NCBI GenBank assembly: GCA_013368375.1
Contig: JAACJP010000054.1
Location: forward strand, 62,001-126,000
Direction: 5' to 3'
Source of the DNA: Tricholomella constricta
Lineage: Eukaryota; Basidiomycota; Agaricomycetes; Agaricales; Lyophyllaceae
Length of the DNA: 64,000 nucleotides
Shown: piece by piece, positions 21,363-32,262 of the stretch
How the letters are laid out: each line of letters starts with the position of its first letter
How positions within the stretch are numbered: position 1 is the stretch's first letter
Position numbers and translations under genes: made by a program
Notes under the pieces: model-generated
Seen by the model: the letters and a program-made list of their open reading frames with translations, nothing else
The model's database searches: none
What the model was told of the DNA's origin: nothing

Positions 21363-24236
21363 ATGTCCGACTCCTTTGCAGATCTCTGGAACTCGTCGGC
21401 ACCCTCCAAACCTGCTCCGCAGCCGCAGAAGCTTGGCGCAGCAACCCCGACTTCTAATCCAACGAGAAGGCCACAGCAGGATGCCTTCTCCCTGCTATCG
21501 TCCACAGGCTCCTCAAATATAGGCTCGCGGTCAATCACCCCTTCTGGTGGTAATACAATGTCGCAGCGGACGACACCGAATCCTCCCACGAAGCCATCAT
21601 TGAACGGCGGGGACGCCTTTAGCGGGCTGCTCAGCGGGTCTCTCGCTGCAGGTGCCAATGGCGGCGCACGCATGACCATCGCTGAACGCGCTGCAGAGGC
21701 AGAGCGGCAGAAAATCGAAAAGCTCAAGAGACATCAGCACGCAGTGAAGACCCATGGTTCGAGTGCCTGGGATGGGCTCGATAGTCTCGCCAAGTCTAGT
21801 ACTCAGTCCTTACCATCCTCGTCTGCGAAACCTGCAGCTGGAGGATCGCTGCTCGTGGATGACTGGGGCCTTGATTCGTTCGTGTCTGCGCCCGTTAGCA
21901 AGGTGACCTCTGCAAAGCCCACTCCCCCGCCTGCTCCTGCAGCGGTAGCCGACGATGACGACTGGCTAGGCGGTTTCGCGGATAGCCCCGTCTCACAACC
22001 AAAACCTCAACGCTCCGTCCCGTCCGCACAGGCGAAGGCGTGGATGCACGAAAACGATGACTCACCCACATCGATACCAGCCCGGAGACGGACAGATTCA
22101 CCAGGGGACTTTGATTTCGGAAATCGCGAGGATGCGTTGTTGGACGACGACTCTAACGACGAGGATGATATTCTAGGTGCCTTGAGTAAACCTGTAGACG
22201 CTATACAGAAGCGCAGGCCGCCTCCAGTGCGTTGGTCTCCATACTATCTTACGTCCTCGGCTCACAATGATTCTTACACTAGACCACGAACCAAACTACA
22301 AACCGCAACACACCCTCCCCGAACCCTCCTTCCCAAGCATCAATACCGCGAAGCAACGGATCACGAAACGGGACACCCTCATCCCGACCCGTCTCACCAC
22401 CCCCACACATCCTAGGCCAAATCGTCGAGATGGGCTTCTCCGTGCAGCAAGCCCGCGTAGCGCTCGCCGCGACCGACACAGGCCTAGACGTCCAAGCCGC
22501 GCTCGAGACCCTCCTCTCCAACGGCGCAGGCTCCGGACCTCCGCTCTCGCAGCCCTCACTACCCCAATCCGCGGAGTCCCACCACCCCCCGCTCCGGGGT
22601 ACGGCGCGCCTAATGCAGCACGAGCACCAGCGCGAGCACAGTACGCCCTCGCCGTCCCACTCCCAGCTCGACCGGGAGCGCAACATCCAGGACCAGGCGG
22701 ACAAGCTGATCGCGCAGGCGAGCGAGATCGGGTTGAGCGTGTTCAAGCAGGCGAGCATGTTCTGGAAGGAGGGCAAGGAGCGTGTGCAAAAGGCGTATGT
22801 GGAGCGGGCGGCACCGGTTGTAGGTGCGTCTTCGACGACGGCGCCGGCGGGCGGGGCCAGGCCGAAGTGGATGACGGAGCCTATACACGACGGAGAGTCG
22901 GGAGAGGATCCGTGGAAGGAGGGGCTGAGGGAGCCGGGGGGATTTTCCGATGATGTGCGGGCGGCGGCGGAGCAAAGTTCGCGGCAAAATCAGCAGCAGC
23001 GGAGTGCACTAGAGCCCAAGCCACAGCGCACGACGACAGACTTGTTCGCGGACGACCCGGAGCCAACTGCATACGTCTCGCCTTTCCGGCGGGGCAAAGC
23101 AGCAGCCGCAGCTGGCTCGTCATCGTCATCGGCAGCAGCCCCCGCTGCTGAGAGCACGCGCGCGCTCGTGCGCACAACGCCGTTGCCCACACGGCGGCAG
23201 AACCTCGTCAGCGCCTCGGCCACGGCGCTCGCGCTCGCAAACAAGCACAAGGACGCGGGCACGGCCAAGTTCAAGCTCGGGCAGTTCGCAGAGGCGGAGT
23301 CAGCGTACACCACCGGGATCGGAGCGCTGCCTCCAGGGCACCTGCTGCTTGTGCCGCTGCACAACAACCGTGCGCTTGCGCGGCTCCGGACGGGGGACCA
23401 TGCGGGGGCCGTTGCGGACGCGGGACTTGTGGTGGAGCTTGTTGGGGTTGGGTATCACCCTGCACGGGAGGTGCGGGTGGAGCGGGAGGAGGAGGGGGCG
23501 GGGGTGGAGCTTGGGGATGCGTTGGTGAAGGCGCTGAAGCGGCGGGCGGAGGCGTGGGAGGGGAGAGAGAAGTGGGAGGAGGCGGGGCGGGATTGGAACG
23601 TGCTTGCGGGGCTGGAATGGGCGGGGGCGAAGGTGAGAGGGGACGCGGCACGGGCGGGGGGCAGATGTAGGAGCATGGTGGCGCAGAGTCAGGGTGCGCG
23701 GGATGCGCCTCCTCCGCGGTCGGGTTCGACGGCAGTGCAGAAATCGACGCCGCGGCCTAGGCCGAAACCGCCTGTCAAACCTGCGTCGCTCTCGCGCCCT
23801 GCTCCGCCCTCGCAGGCTCTGGAGAATCTGCGGACGGCCAACGATGCTGCGGACGCGGAGGATCAGCAGAGACACGAGTTGAAGGACAGCGTGGACGCCA
23901 AGCTGTTGGCTTGGAAGGGCGGGAAGGAGACGAACATCCGCGCACTCCTTGGAAGCCTCGACACTGTTCTGTGGCCCGAGCTCGGGATGCCAAAGGTCGG
24001 GATGGCTGAGCTTGTGACGCCGGGGCAGGTCAAGGTGAAATATACAAGGGCGATTGCAAAGCTACACCCTGATAAGGTGGGTCGTCGTTTTGTGCGTCCA
24101 TTGGTGGAGAATATCATATACATTTTTGCTTTTTCTTTCGCAGCTTAATGCGGGGAATACGACGGTGGAGCAGAGGATGATTGCCAACAGCGTCTTTGGG
24201 GCACTTAATGAGGCGTGGAACGCGTTCAAACAATAG
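21363..24236 (+). CDS. SWA2: Auxilin-like clathrin-uncoating co-chaperone (UBA-TPR-J)
   Basis: Three exons (21363-22226, 22283-24076, 24144-24236), both introns phase 0, giving 916 aa. It recruits Hsp70 to clathrin-coated vesicles and stimulates uncoating. The disordered N-terminal third has DLW, DDWGLDSF and DDDDWLGGF motifs typical of clathrin or adaptor binding. A UBA domain lies at about 333-370 (GQIVEMGFSVQQARVALAAT), a linker helix at 415-460, TPR repeats at about 605-735 (KDAGTAKFKLGQFAEAE, LHNNRALARLRTGDHAGAV) and a C-terminal J domain with LHPDK, split by the last intron after the HPD. The order UBA, TPR, J matches yeast Swa2. The 53-nt first intron was fixed by working back from the UBA to the CTAG acceptor at 22281. 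The start MSDSFADLWNSS is the first that avoids upstream basic sequence. Confidence 0.95.
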
Positions 24237-24630
24237 AATGTTTGGTTTCTAATACTTCACGCTGGGACTATGTTGAATTCGTATAGGTAAAATTTGGCGT
24301 TATTGTCAGAATGACTCGGAAGTGTCTGGTTTTATTGGCTCGATAGATGGTGGACGGCGAACAGAACGTTCGTAAATATACTCGCGCTGCTGCTTGTTCG
24401 TTATAAGATGGTTTATTTCATAGTACAGTGAGACGAATAGCAGTGGCGTGAATATGTAAGTGCGTTGACGAAGAGAGGTGAGATGCTAGGGCTACAATAT
24501 CGGTCATGACTCGTAAACAGGCTAATGATACAGTCTAGTCGTGAAGTTCGTGAGAGTGCGTGAGATGTCCATGCGAATAAGAGATCGGGTAGAGTCTAGA
24601 ATCAGTGTGTCGGGGGAGAAGACAGCCCCT

Positions 24631-25377
24631 TCAGCGAAGGTCGACGGCGACATCAGCCTGCCAGACGTCCTCGAAGACGTTGCACAGCGCCACGAGAACC
24701 ATGTGCTCGAAGCGGATGCCAGAAGAGCCCAAGTGCCATTCGGACGACCGAGCCGCCTCCGTGCGCGTTTTCTAATCGTGGAAGCGCGGTGAGCCAAAGA
24801 AATTCGGCGGAGCATGGAAAAAAAGACAGAACGAACCTCGATGTATCGCGCAAAGTTCTGAGAGATGATGGCGCCGAGCTGGGCACGGGTAATCGGGCCA
24901 TTGGCGTTAATCTCAATGCTGCGCGCCCATTCGACGTGTTCGTAGCCAGGCCACTGTAGAATCGTTCACCCGTCGTCAGTGCGTTAGGACGCGAGAAGCA
25001 GAGTGGAAAAGACTAACGATAATCCGAAGCGTGATGCGCGCGACCCCGGTATGTGCGAGCACCGCATCGCCCGCGCCCTGGATCATCTGGGCGAGGGCGA
25101 CGGTGCTGCGCGTGCTCATCTCCCGCATCGGGACGCCCTGCTTCGCGTAGCCCAGGTAGTCAAATGCGATCGCGCTGTGCACCTGGTTCGTGCGCCCCGT
25201 CGCCGTGCGCCATTTCGAGGCGGGGGTGTAGGGCGGCTGGGGCAGGCGCCGGCGGAAGGGGGAGATGAAGGAGGAGGCGGACTGGGCCGCGTTAGGCTGA
25301 ACTGCACCACCCAATGAGGAGAATTGGGATTTTTGGGAGGCGGCGACGGGTGGGTGGAGGGGGTTGATGTAGGACAT
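24631..25377 (-). CDS. Mushroom-specific orphan protein, 205 aa
   Basis: Three exons (25018-25377, 24837-24953, 24631-24771), both introns phase 0. After a Pro/Ser-rich start comes a conserved pattern: AFDYLGYAKQGVPMREMS, ARITLRIIWPGYEHVEWARSIEI, GPITRAQLGAIISQNFARYIE and the C-terminal GIRFEHMVLVALCNVFEDVWQADVAVDLR. I know this pattern from a multi-copy Agaricomycete family with no assigned function. It is soluble, with no signal or metal motif. Convergent with auxilin (394 bp between the stops). Confidence 0.82.
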
Positions 25378-25574
25378 TGTTGATTGGGATTTGATAGGAG
25401 GAGGAGGAGGAGGAGGCGGTGGTAAGCTGGGTAGTTCGATGAGGATAGGACGACTTACTGTGCCATTTTTATACAGGTATCCTCAAGCGTCAAAGGGGGC
25501 GGGAGGAAAGTCAAAGATGATAGGCAAAGCGGCACACTTCAAAGGCCAAAGCAGAGAGGACCATTTCATTGTCG

Positions 25575-25845
25575 ATGAACGAGCTCATTCATCGTGGATG
25601 AATCCCCTTGATAAAAGTGATAAAAGACTCGGCGCGTAGAGACCTGAAAGAGCAGTGGCGAATGCGACATAGGGAAACGGAAGCGATTGTGGCGGCGAAT
25701 AATGTGATGATAAAGAGGAGTGCACCCTCGATCATATCACAAGGACACGAGGCCCCAGCGGAAGACAAATCTGGACAGGTTCCGCGGTTTGAATTGCCGG
25801 TGTGAAGGGCAAGCAAGCTTTGACGTAGTCCACCGCAGAAGAGTA
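25575..25845 (-). repeat. Dispersed repeat, copy 2 (inverted relative to 3740-4005)
   Basis: The minus strand matches 3740-4005 over about 260 bp, roughly 80-85% identical by eye, including GCGGTGGACTACGTCAAAG / GCAACGGTCTGCGTCAAAC and the conserved end GATGAATGAGCTCGTT. The minus frame 25589-26143 that runs through it has no known domain, so I do not call it a gene. Confidence 0.7.
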
Positions 25846-26330
25846 GGATTCGACGGTGTCTGCCATTGCTTGGAAAGATCGCTGGCCCCTGTGTGAGTCG
25901 TTTAGGAACTGGCCGCGATGACTTTTCTGAAAATGCTAGATTGCTAATATGTGACAGGATTCGGCCGAGAGACAGCACCCAGACTTCCGAAGCGACGCAG
26001 GCAAGCACGACATAGGACAAAGTGGTGTGGTGACGAATGTGATACCAGGCGATCAAAACAAAGATGAAGTCCACGAGGCACCGTGCACTGCAACACTGCA
26101 CACGAAATGTGATACTGTGAAATGTTCCCCATACCTTCGACACAAATCACGGCGCAGAATGCGCTGCAGGTGGCGTAGGGGAGCGCCTATGTTGGGCGTT
26201 GGATCGATGTACGAGGAGGAACCGGTAAGGTTATAACATGATCATACACCGTCTATGGCCTCCTCGACCCCGCCCTATTACCCACTCATAAAAGCAGTAC
26301 GTCACGAGCATCCATCCACATTTCTGACTC
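25846..26330. other. Intergenic stretch, no gene supported
   Basis: Nothing recognised apart from the upstream end of a minus open frame that runs into the dispersed repeat. Confidence 0.4.
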
Positions 26331-26339
26331 CAGTTTTTA

Positions 26340-26970
26340 ACGCAGGAAATCCCGCGCGAAATACGCTCCAAAATCCGCATACTCACGAGGGAGCACAATT
26401 ACGACACTATGAATGATAAGTCCAAGGCCCACTATCCTCCTCTTGAATATGTAAGTACCCTTCCTCCTTTCTTCGGCAGGCCTCTTGTTGCCGTGTCCCT
26501 TTTAGAGACATAAGAAGGTGAAGAGGACCGGGGCAGCGAGACGGCATTGCCTTCGATATCTGCCCAGAGGGTGCGAATAAATGGCGCGAACTCTCACATT
26601 CGACCCTCATTGCCGGGGTCGCGAAAGGATCTACCGCTTGCGCTGCTGTCGGCCTCGTCCTGAAGGCCTTCAAGCGACGTCAACGCCGGTTCACGAGGCC
26701 GAGCACCCGTTCGACAATACATCAAGCGCGCACCACTTTCTTCTCTCAACATGCGAAATCGGAACCGAAACCAAAACCGAAATTGACACATACCCGAGAG
26801 CGTCGCAGACGCTCGACGCCATCCTCTAGAACCTCGACCAAAACGTCACCCTGCTCGACGACCCAGAAGCTGCTGGCCCTCGCGCACTGGCCCCCCGGAG
26901 ATGCTGCACGACCTCTTCGAGAACGTGTTGCCGCGGTGAAGGGGATGAAGCAGTGCGCGGGGAGAACGTA
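26340..26970 (+). pseudogene. Degraded paralogue of the HTH gene at 27513-28594
   Basis: An exon-like opening (EIPREIRSKIRILTREHNYD, up to a GTAAGT donor near 26451) resembles the IRILAQYHVNRLAIARRM region of the neighbour. The 3' end (ALAHWPPEMLHDLFENVLP when read across a shift, then VKGMKQ) resembles ANWPEKDLHQMFREALPHAT and VKGVKK in the neighbour. A TAG interrupts the frame at about 26827 and the WPP segment needs a frame change, so the copy is broken. It lies in direct orientation 0.6 kb upstream of the intact gene. Confidence 0.6.
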
Positions 26971-27512
26971 GGTCAGAAACGGCTTCGTGGTGGTGGCGCC
27001 CATACCTGGATAAAAAATTGCTACCGTAGTGACTGCATACATGACTGTACATGTGTTCTTGTAAGAAAAGTAAAATGCGCCTGGCCACGAATTGCTTGAA
27101 CCACGCCATTCAAATGTCTCGACATCGAGCCATCCCAGTGCTCGCAGAAGTTGAGAGACTTGCGCATGTGTATGGAGAGAGAGATCCTGGAAGGGGTGGA
27201 CTTGCCGCGCCGGATCAGCGCGAATCGCGTTGGCCTAAGTAGGCCCTATGGTCGAGGCCGAAGACGGCGAAGTAATTTATTTAGGTCGGAGCTTTAAATG
27301 GCCCTCAGCCAGTTGAATTCAATCTGCCAGGTCACCCTGTGGGGGAATAAGGGTTGAAAAATAAGCGCTTAGGGCGGTAGCGGGGTTCGAGACGAGGTAC
27401 GAGTACAGATGTGCACATGTGCTGAGCAATGCTTTAAAGAAAATGAGGTCGGCCATCAACGAGACTTAAAAGTTCAGACCACCTTCCTTTCGCACTAACA
27501 CAACAACTCGCA

Positions 27513-28594
27513 ATGAAAAAGAAAAGAGACTCGGACGCCGCTGAACTATCTTCTGCAAGCGGAAGGTAAGGTGACGAGAATGATGGCTTATTTCTAGTTT
27601 CTGGGCCCTCACATTGCACCTCAAGTAAGAAGCGAAGGGCACCATTGACGCGTCGCGAACGGGCTATGATCCGTATTCTCGCCCAATACCACGTCAACAG
27701 ATTGGCGATCGCAAGACGCATGGATTGTTCCATAGTGACGGTCTACAATGTCTTGAGACGCGTCACTGCCGTCTACGATGAGGGCGACGAATGGGATTTT
27801 GTTGATCAAACGTTCAAAAAGGAGTACCCCCCGAGGAATTCGGTACGCAGTCACTGTCATGACCTTGGGAACTGTGCGCTCAACGATTTTGTTTTTTCCA
27901 GCAAGCAACTTCGAACCGATCTGGACCATCGGACGCAGGGATCAGCAGCAGCCCTTCATCACCGGTTATTTCAAAAGTACGTCTGCGATGCTTAGATCCG
28001 AGGATCTTCTGATATACCTACACAGAAAGAAAAAGACACCGCTCAAAGCGCGCAGAGCGCTCGTTCCACCGCCTCTCAAGTCACCTTGGTAGATGTCAAC
28101 GCGGCACATGCATTGCCAGAGACACCCACCAAGGTAAGCAACAGCGAAAAAAACGTGCATGGAAACAGTGGACGCGCACGCTCATCACAGGGAGGAAAGA
28201 GCCCAAGAGGCCGCACGAAGGCTGATCACGGCTCCTCCGCACAGCGTCCCATCCTCGTGCGTATCCCACATGCTCTTCTCCCTAGACCTAACTCGAATCC
28301 TGTGCATTGCTGCGGGGACAGGTTGATCTCGACGCCGATGAGAGCGAGGTAGAGGAGCTTCGGGCGCCGTTCCCTGGGATGGCGGAGTTTCTAGCCGGCC
28401 TCGAACACGACCTCAGTGTGCTGCATAGGATGCTCGATGCGCAGGACCTCGGGACGACGGATAAGCTTTTTGCGTTCGCGAATTGGCCGGAGAAGGATCT
28501 GCACCAGATGTTCAGAGAGGCGCTGCCGCATGCGACGGTCGCTCAGAGGTACATGCTCGTCAAGGGTGTGAAGAAGTATGAAGGTGCGTTGTGA
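27513..28594 (+). CDS. HTH-type DNA-binding protein, mushroom family, 263 aa
   Basis: Six exons (27513-27565, 27626-27842, 27902-27976, 28026-28133, 28191-28256, 28322-28594), phase-consistent. Residues about 20-65 (RRAPLTRRERAMIRILAQYH, VNRLAIARRMDCSIVTVYNVLRR) have the spacing of a homeodomain-like or Hin-type HTH, including the ARRMDCSIVTVYNVL recognition region. A Ser-rich linker follows, then a C-terminal helical domain (MAEFLAGLEHDLSVLHRML, FANWPEKDLHQMFREAL) that I associate with a mushroom-expanded family of unknown role. Exon 5 could start at another AG, and the last exon could splice at a GTGCG near 28584. A nuclear role is inferred. A degraded copy lies just upstream. Confidence 0.75.
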
Positions 28595-31500
28595 ACGAAA
28601 GGTCGTGTTGCGACTCCCGTGAAAAAGATGAGTTGTTGTCAAGGACTTCAATTAATACAGTGGCCCAGTCTTTCTTGGCTGTCTTGTGCATCTGAAAGCG
28701 GGGCTGCCTCTGCAACTTGTTCAGGGTTGTTTGATTCGTTGCTCCGTCGCCCTGAGACCCTCGCCAACAAAGCTCCAGGTTCAACCTGGACCCTCTCTCG
28801 CGCTGCTCCAACGCTATCATTGTGACCCCTCATTAATTATCGTCGGTCCCGTAGCTCGCAACCGTAAAGCTCGAATCGTCTCGGTGTGTCCCATGCACAC
28901 CCTTTCCGCACATCATGTATCATGCATCGTAATTCATCAACTAGAATATGTTTCAACTGTGGACGTACGACCGCAGCACAGGCTCTCCACTCTCTCCAAG
29001 TTTGACATCGGACTCTATCCAGCACCATCTCAACATTCAACACACCTTTCCTGGGACCTCTTTCCGGCGCGCCCCTGCTGAGCACTGCGACCCCTCGACG
29101 GATCGTGGACGAAATCAAAACACCGAGCCAATCGGGGATGATCCTGCGACGTCATTGTTGTCCGCATATCACACACCCGCGAGAAACGGCATCGCGAATT
29201 CTACGGTGGGAAGTTCATACAGTACCCTCTGACATCCATCCTTCCAGGGATCTTTAAATGAAGAAGTAATCGCGAAATTAACGACGGCAGGCCCCTCCAC
29301 GTAATCTAGACGATCTGGACCCAGAAAAGAGGCCTTACCAAGCGCCGGGCTTATGCTCTAACTACTAGTTCCACGTGCACAACGAATATCTCTCCACGAT
29401 TTCATATTCCGACTTACATCTGCTTACTCAGTCCATGCTCGCAATCCACGCCTACTCAGCAAGGTCACGCTGGAAGCAGATGGGAGCGCCGCTTCAGCAG
29501 CCTTAAAACCGTCTTAACTCGAAGAGGATAACGTCCGTGATCGTGCTACATGCAAGCTGATGATGGGCTCACCTACAGACGGACGGCGTTCATAGTATGT
29601 ATCAGTATCAGGTTCTATGCCACGTCGCTTACCACGAGTAGGCAGACTGATCTATGGAGATCTGTCCTTTCGCCAGGAGTTATGTTTCTCTGCCGATGTG
29701 TTCGCTATATTTAGGGCCCGCAATTCATTCAAGGGTTGCTCCTCGATGCCGCCGGGCGAATTGCCGCCACATCAGGATAACGCATGCCGATCGATCTTCA
29801 TACGCATCCAAGGCTCGATAATCTTACCTACATACCGCACGAGAGCTCTTTGGCCAGCGCCGCGGGAGGAGGGGGGTGGGCTTCTGAGCAGCGCGTGCGC
29901 GCAGTCTTACCTTGGGTTTGGGTCGCTCTCTGGGAAGGAACAATAGGAGATTCTCCGGTGCGTGTACGGCCGGGGATTGAGCGCTCTCTTCACTGACATT
30001 CAATCTATCAGCCTAGATGACCCCACGCGGTGCCTCTACGTAACGGCGTCTGTCTTTGTCGTCATGCTCGTGTGCGGGCAACAGAACAGAATTGCAAAAG
30101 AACAGAAAAGATCGACGAGTGCGAGAATAATCCGCCGTTTTGGCCGAACGACGCGACGTGCTTTTTCCACTTGGAGGATCGACGGCACACGTCCTCGTCT
30201 TGATCTTTACAAGCTTCACGCGTCCGTCCATCTACCTCAGGCCATCACATGCAATGCTCGCTTCAGGTTCAGGTGGGCTGTTGATCATATACTTTATACA
30301 GTATACTGCTCACTGCGTGTCTTTACGCCCCCGCTGGTGGTGGCTGGATCTAAACCCGTTGACTCTTCCGATCGCCACCGTAACCGCAACCGCACCCGCA
30401 GCCGCAGCCGCACCTCCCCGGCGGGATGTCTTTTGTCTTTTGTTTTCACGCGTGCGCGTGCCATGTCCGCTTCAGAAAACAGTCGCTGTCGGCAAATGCG
30501 CCTTACGCCCGCCGCCTCGTCGCCATCGTGCGCCGGGGACATCACATATTGCACCGCACCGCACCTCACTTCCTTGCAATGAAAATCTGGGCCAATCACA
30601 TCTGTCAAAATCCTTCGGCCCCTTCGGAGCTTCGGAGCTTTGGAGCGTGCAGAGGGAACGTGAGGATCTATAACCTCTAAAAGAGGACCCGCTGCGTGGG
30701 AGTGGGGAGTCGGCTGACATCGGCTGGGCAACCCGCACCACCCACCCCTACCAGCCCCTCGTTTGAGCCTAATCAGTATTAAGCAAACAGCCACTGCTGC
30801 CAGGATCATCGACGATTGGGGCAGGGCAGTCCGTGGCCATCGTTGTCTGGACGAAAGTCGAGGCGTAACTCATGTTCTCCCCGAAACTGAACTTGCGCGC
30901 GGGTGCGCGCCGCCTTAGAAGATTCGACGTGGACAGCTAAATGGCCATATTGCAAGTGCAATTGTCGGATTTGGGGGGTCGACGAGAAAAAAGGAAAAAC
31001 TCCCAGTCCGCGCATTTCGGGCTACACGCGCGCTTTCGTCATTGTCATCGATCATCTCGTCTGCCTTCCCAGCAACATAATATACAATGAACTGCGCCCT
31101 CAACCCTCTCTATCTCCCCCTTCATGATGATGATGATGATGGACAGACAGAACAGCACAGAACAGAACAGAACAGAACAGACAGACCCGCGATCACCCTG
31201 ACTGGACCGCCGGCACTCATTCACTCCGATGCTCTGCTCTGACGCCCCCATCACGTTCTGGATCGTACCTCGTTGCGCTGGGATTTTGATTTTGGCTCTG
31301 CTGGGGCGTTTCGGAACTGGGGGGAGAGGAAAGAAAAGGCGACTTGACCCGCGATAGCCGCCGACGCTAGTTTAGGCCGCCGGCGATGGCGCTGGCGCTG
31401 GCGTTGGTTGGCATTGGAGACCCGGGGTGATGTTCCCTGGGCGTGGTGCGTTGCGGTCGGTCGCGCGCGTGTCCCGAGGATCCTGGAGGAAGGACCAATG

Positions 31501-31920
31501 GTGTAACGGTATACAATTCAATAACAGCACGCCCAGGCCCCCACGACTCTCCATCGAAGAAGACTGTCAAGTTCCTATGACTGTTCATCACCAACCAATT
31601 GCACGGCATCATGGCCTTATCTAGTACGTACGTCTCGACCACACCGCACGTCTGAAATCGTGTACAGCGGGATTTTTATCTTTTTCTTTTTTGTGTTTTC
31701 TTTTGCTTTACTCTTTCTTGGGGAGGCTCTCAATCGCTCACGGAATCTGTATATTTGATTTTTTTTGTTTTTCTTTACCTGTACATGTTGAGAGAGAGAG
31801 AGATTTAGTTTTTAGGGTGGAGAGTCGACAAGGAGCAAGTCGACATATCAGCATCATCCACCATTAACATCAGCCTCCGCCCACCCTGCATCACGCCTAA
31901 CCCTACCGTCGGCTTGCGGC

Positions 31921-31945
31921 CCTCCCTCCCTCCCTCCCTCCCTCC
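31921..31945. repeat. CCCT microsatellite
   Basis: Six uninterrupted CCCT units. Confidence 0.9.
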
Positions 31946-32205
31946 CCCAAAGTAACCCTGTATGATCGTGATCGACACAGCCACTTGGGCTTGAGGGCGG
32001 TCAGGTTCCTGGAGATGAAAGTGTGTTTGCCGCCAATCTCGCTCGAGTCGAGGGTCCAGGGTTTTTTCTAGATGGCAAGGGTCATATCATACATCATCAT
32101 TGGCTCCCCTCGCGCCCCCGCCCGCGTCCGCGTCCGCGTCCGCACCCATGCCACATCCGACTCTATGTAATACTCACTCATTTGTCTTTCTTACAACTGG
32201 ACACC

Positions 32206-32262
32206 GAACGACAGACAGACAGACAGGCAGACAGACAAATACAGAGAGACAGATTTAGAAAG
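32206..32262. repeat. ACAG microsatellite, imperfect
   Basis: Runs of GACA/ACAG units with a few substitutions. Confidence 0.85.

Noticed and set aside
23271..23875. Long minus ORFs, Pro/Arg-rich
   Set aside because: They are antisense to the GC-rich TPR region of auxilin and have only low-complexity composition.
25589..26143. 184-aa minus ORF sharing a peptide with a frame at 3665-3985
   Set aside because: The shared part follows a DNA repeat, no domain is visible and the rest of the two frames is unrelated, so a DNA repeat is the simpler reading.
30140..30673. Overlapping ORFs of 170-200 aa around 30.0-30.8 kb
   Set aside because: They are open on several frames because of ACCGCA/GCAGCC simple repeats; no consistent product.
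31488..31560. tRNA-like TGGTGTAACGGTA string
   Set aside because: It resembles a D-arm, but there is no T-arm (GGTTCRA) at the right distance and no acceptor stem pairing.
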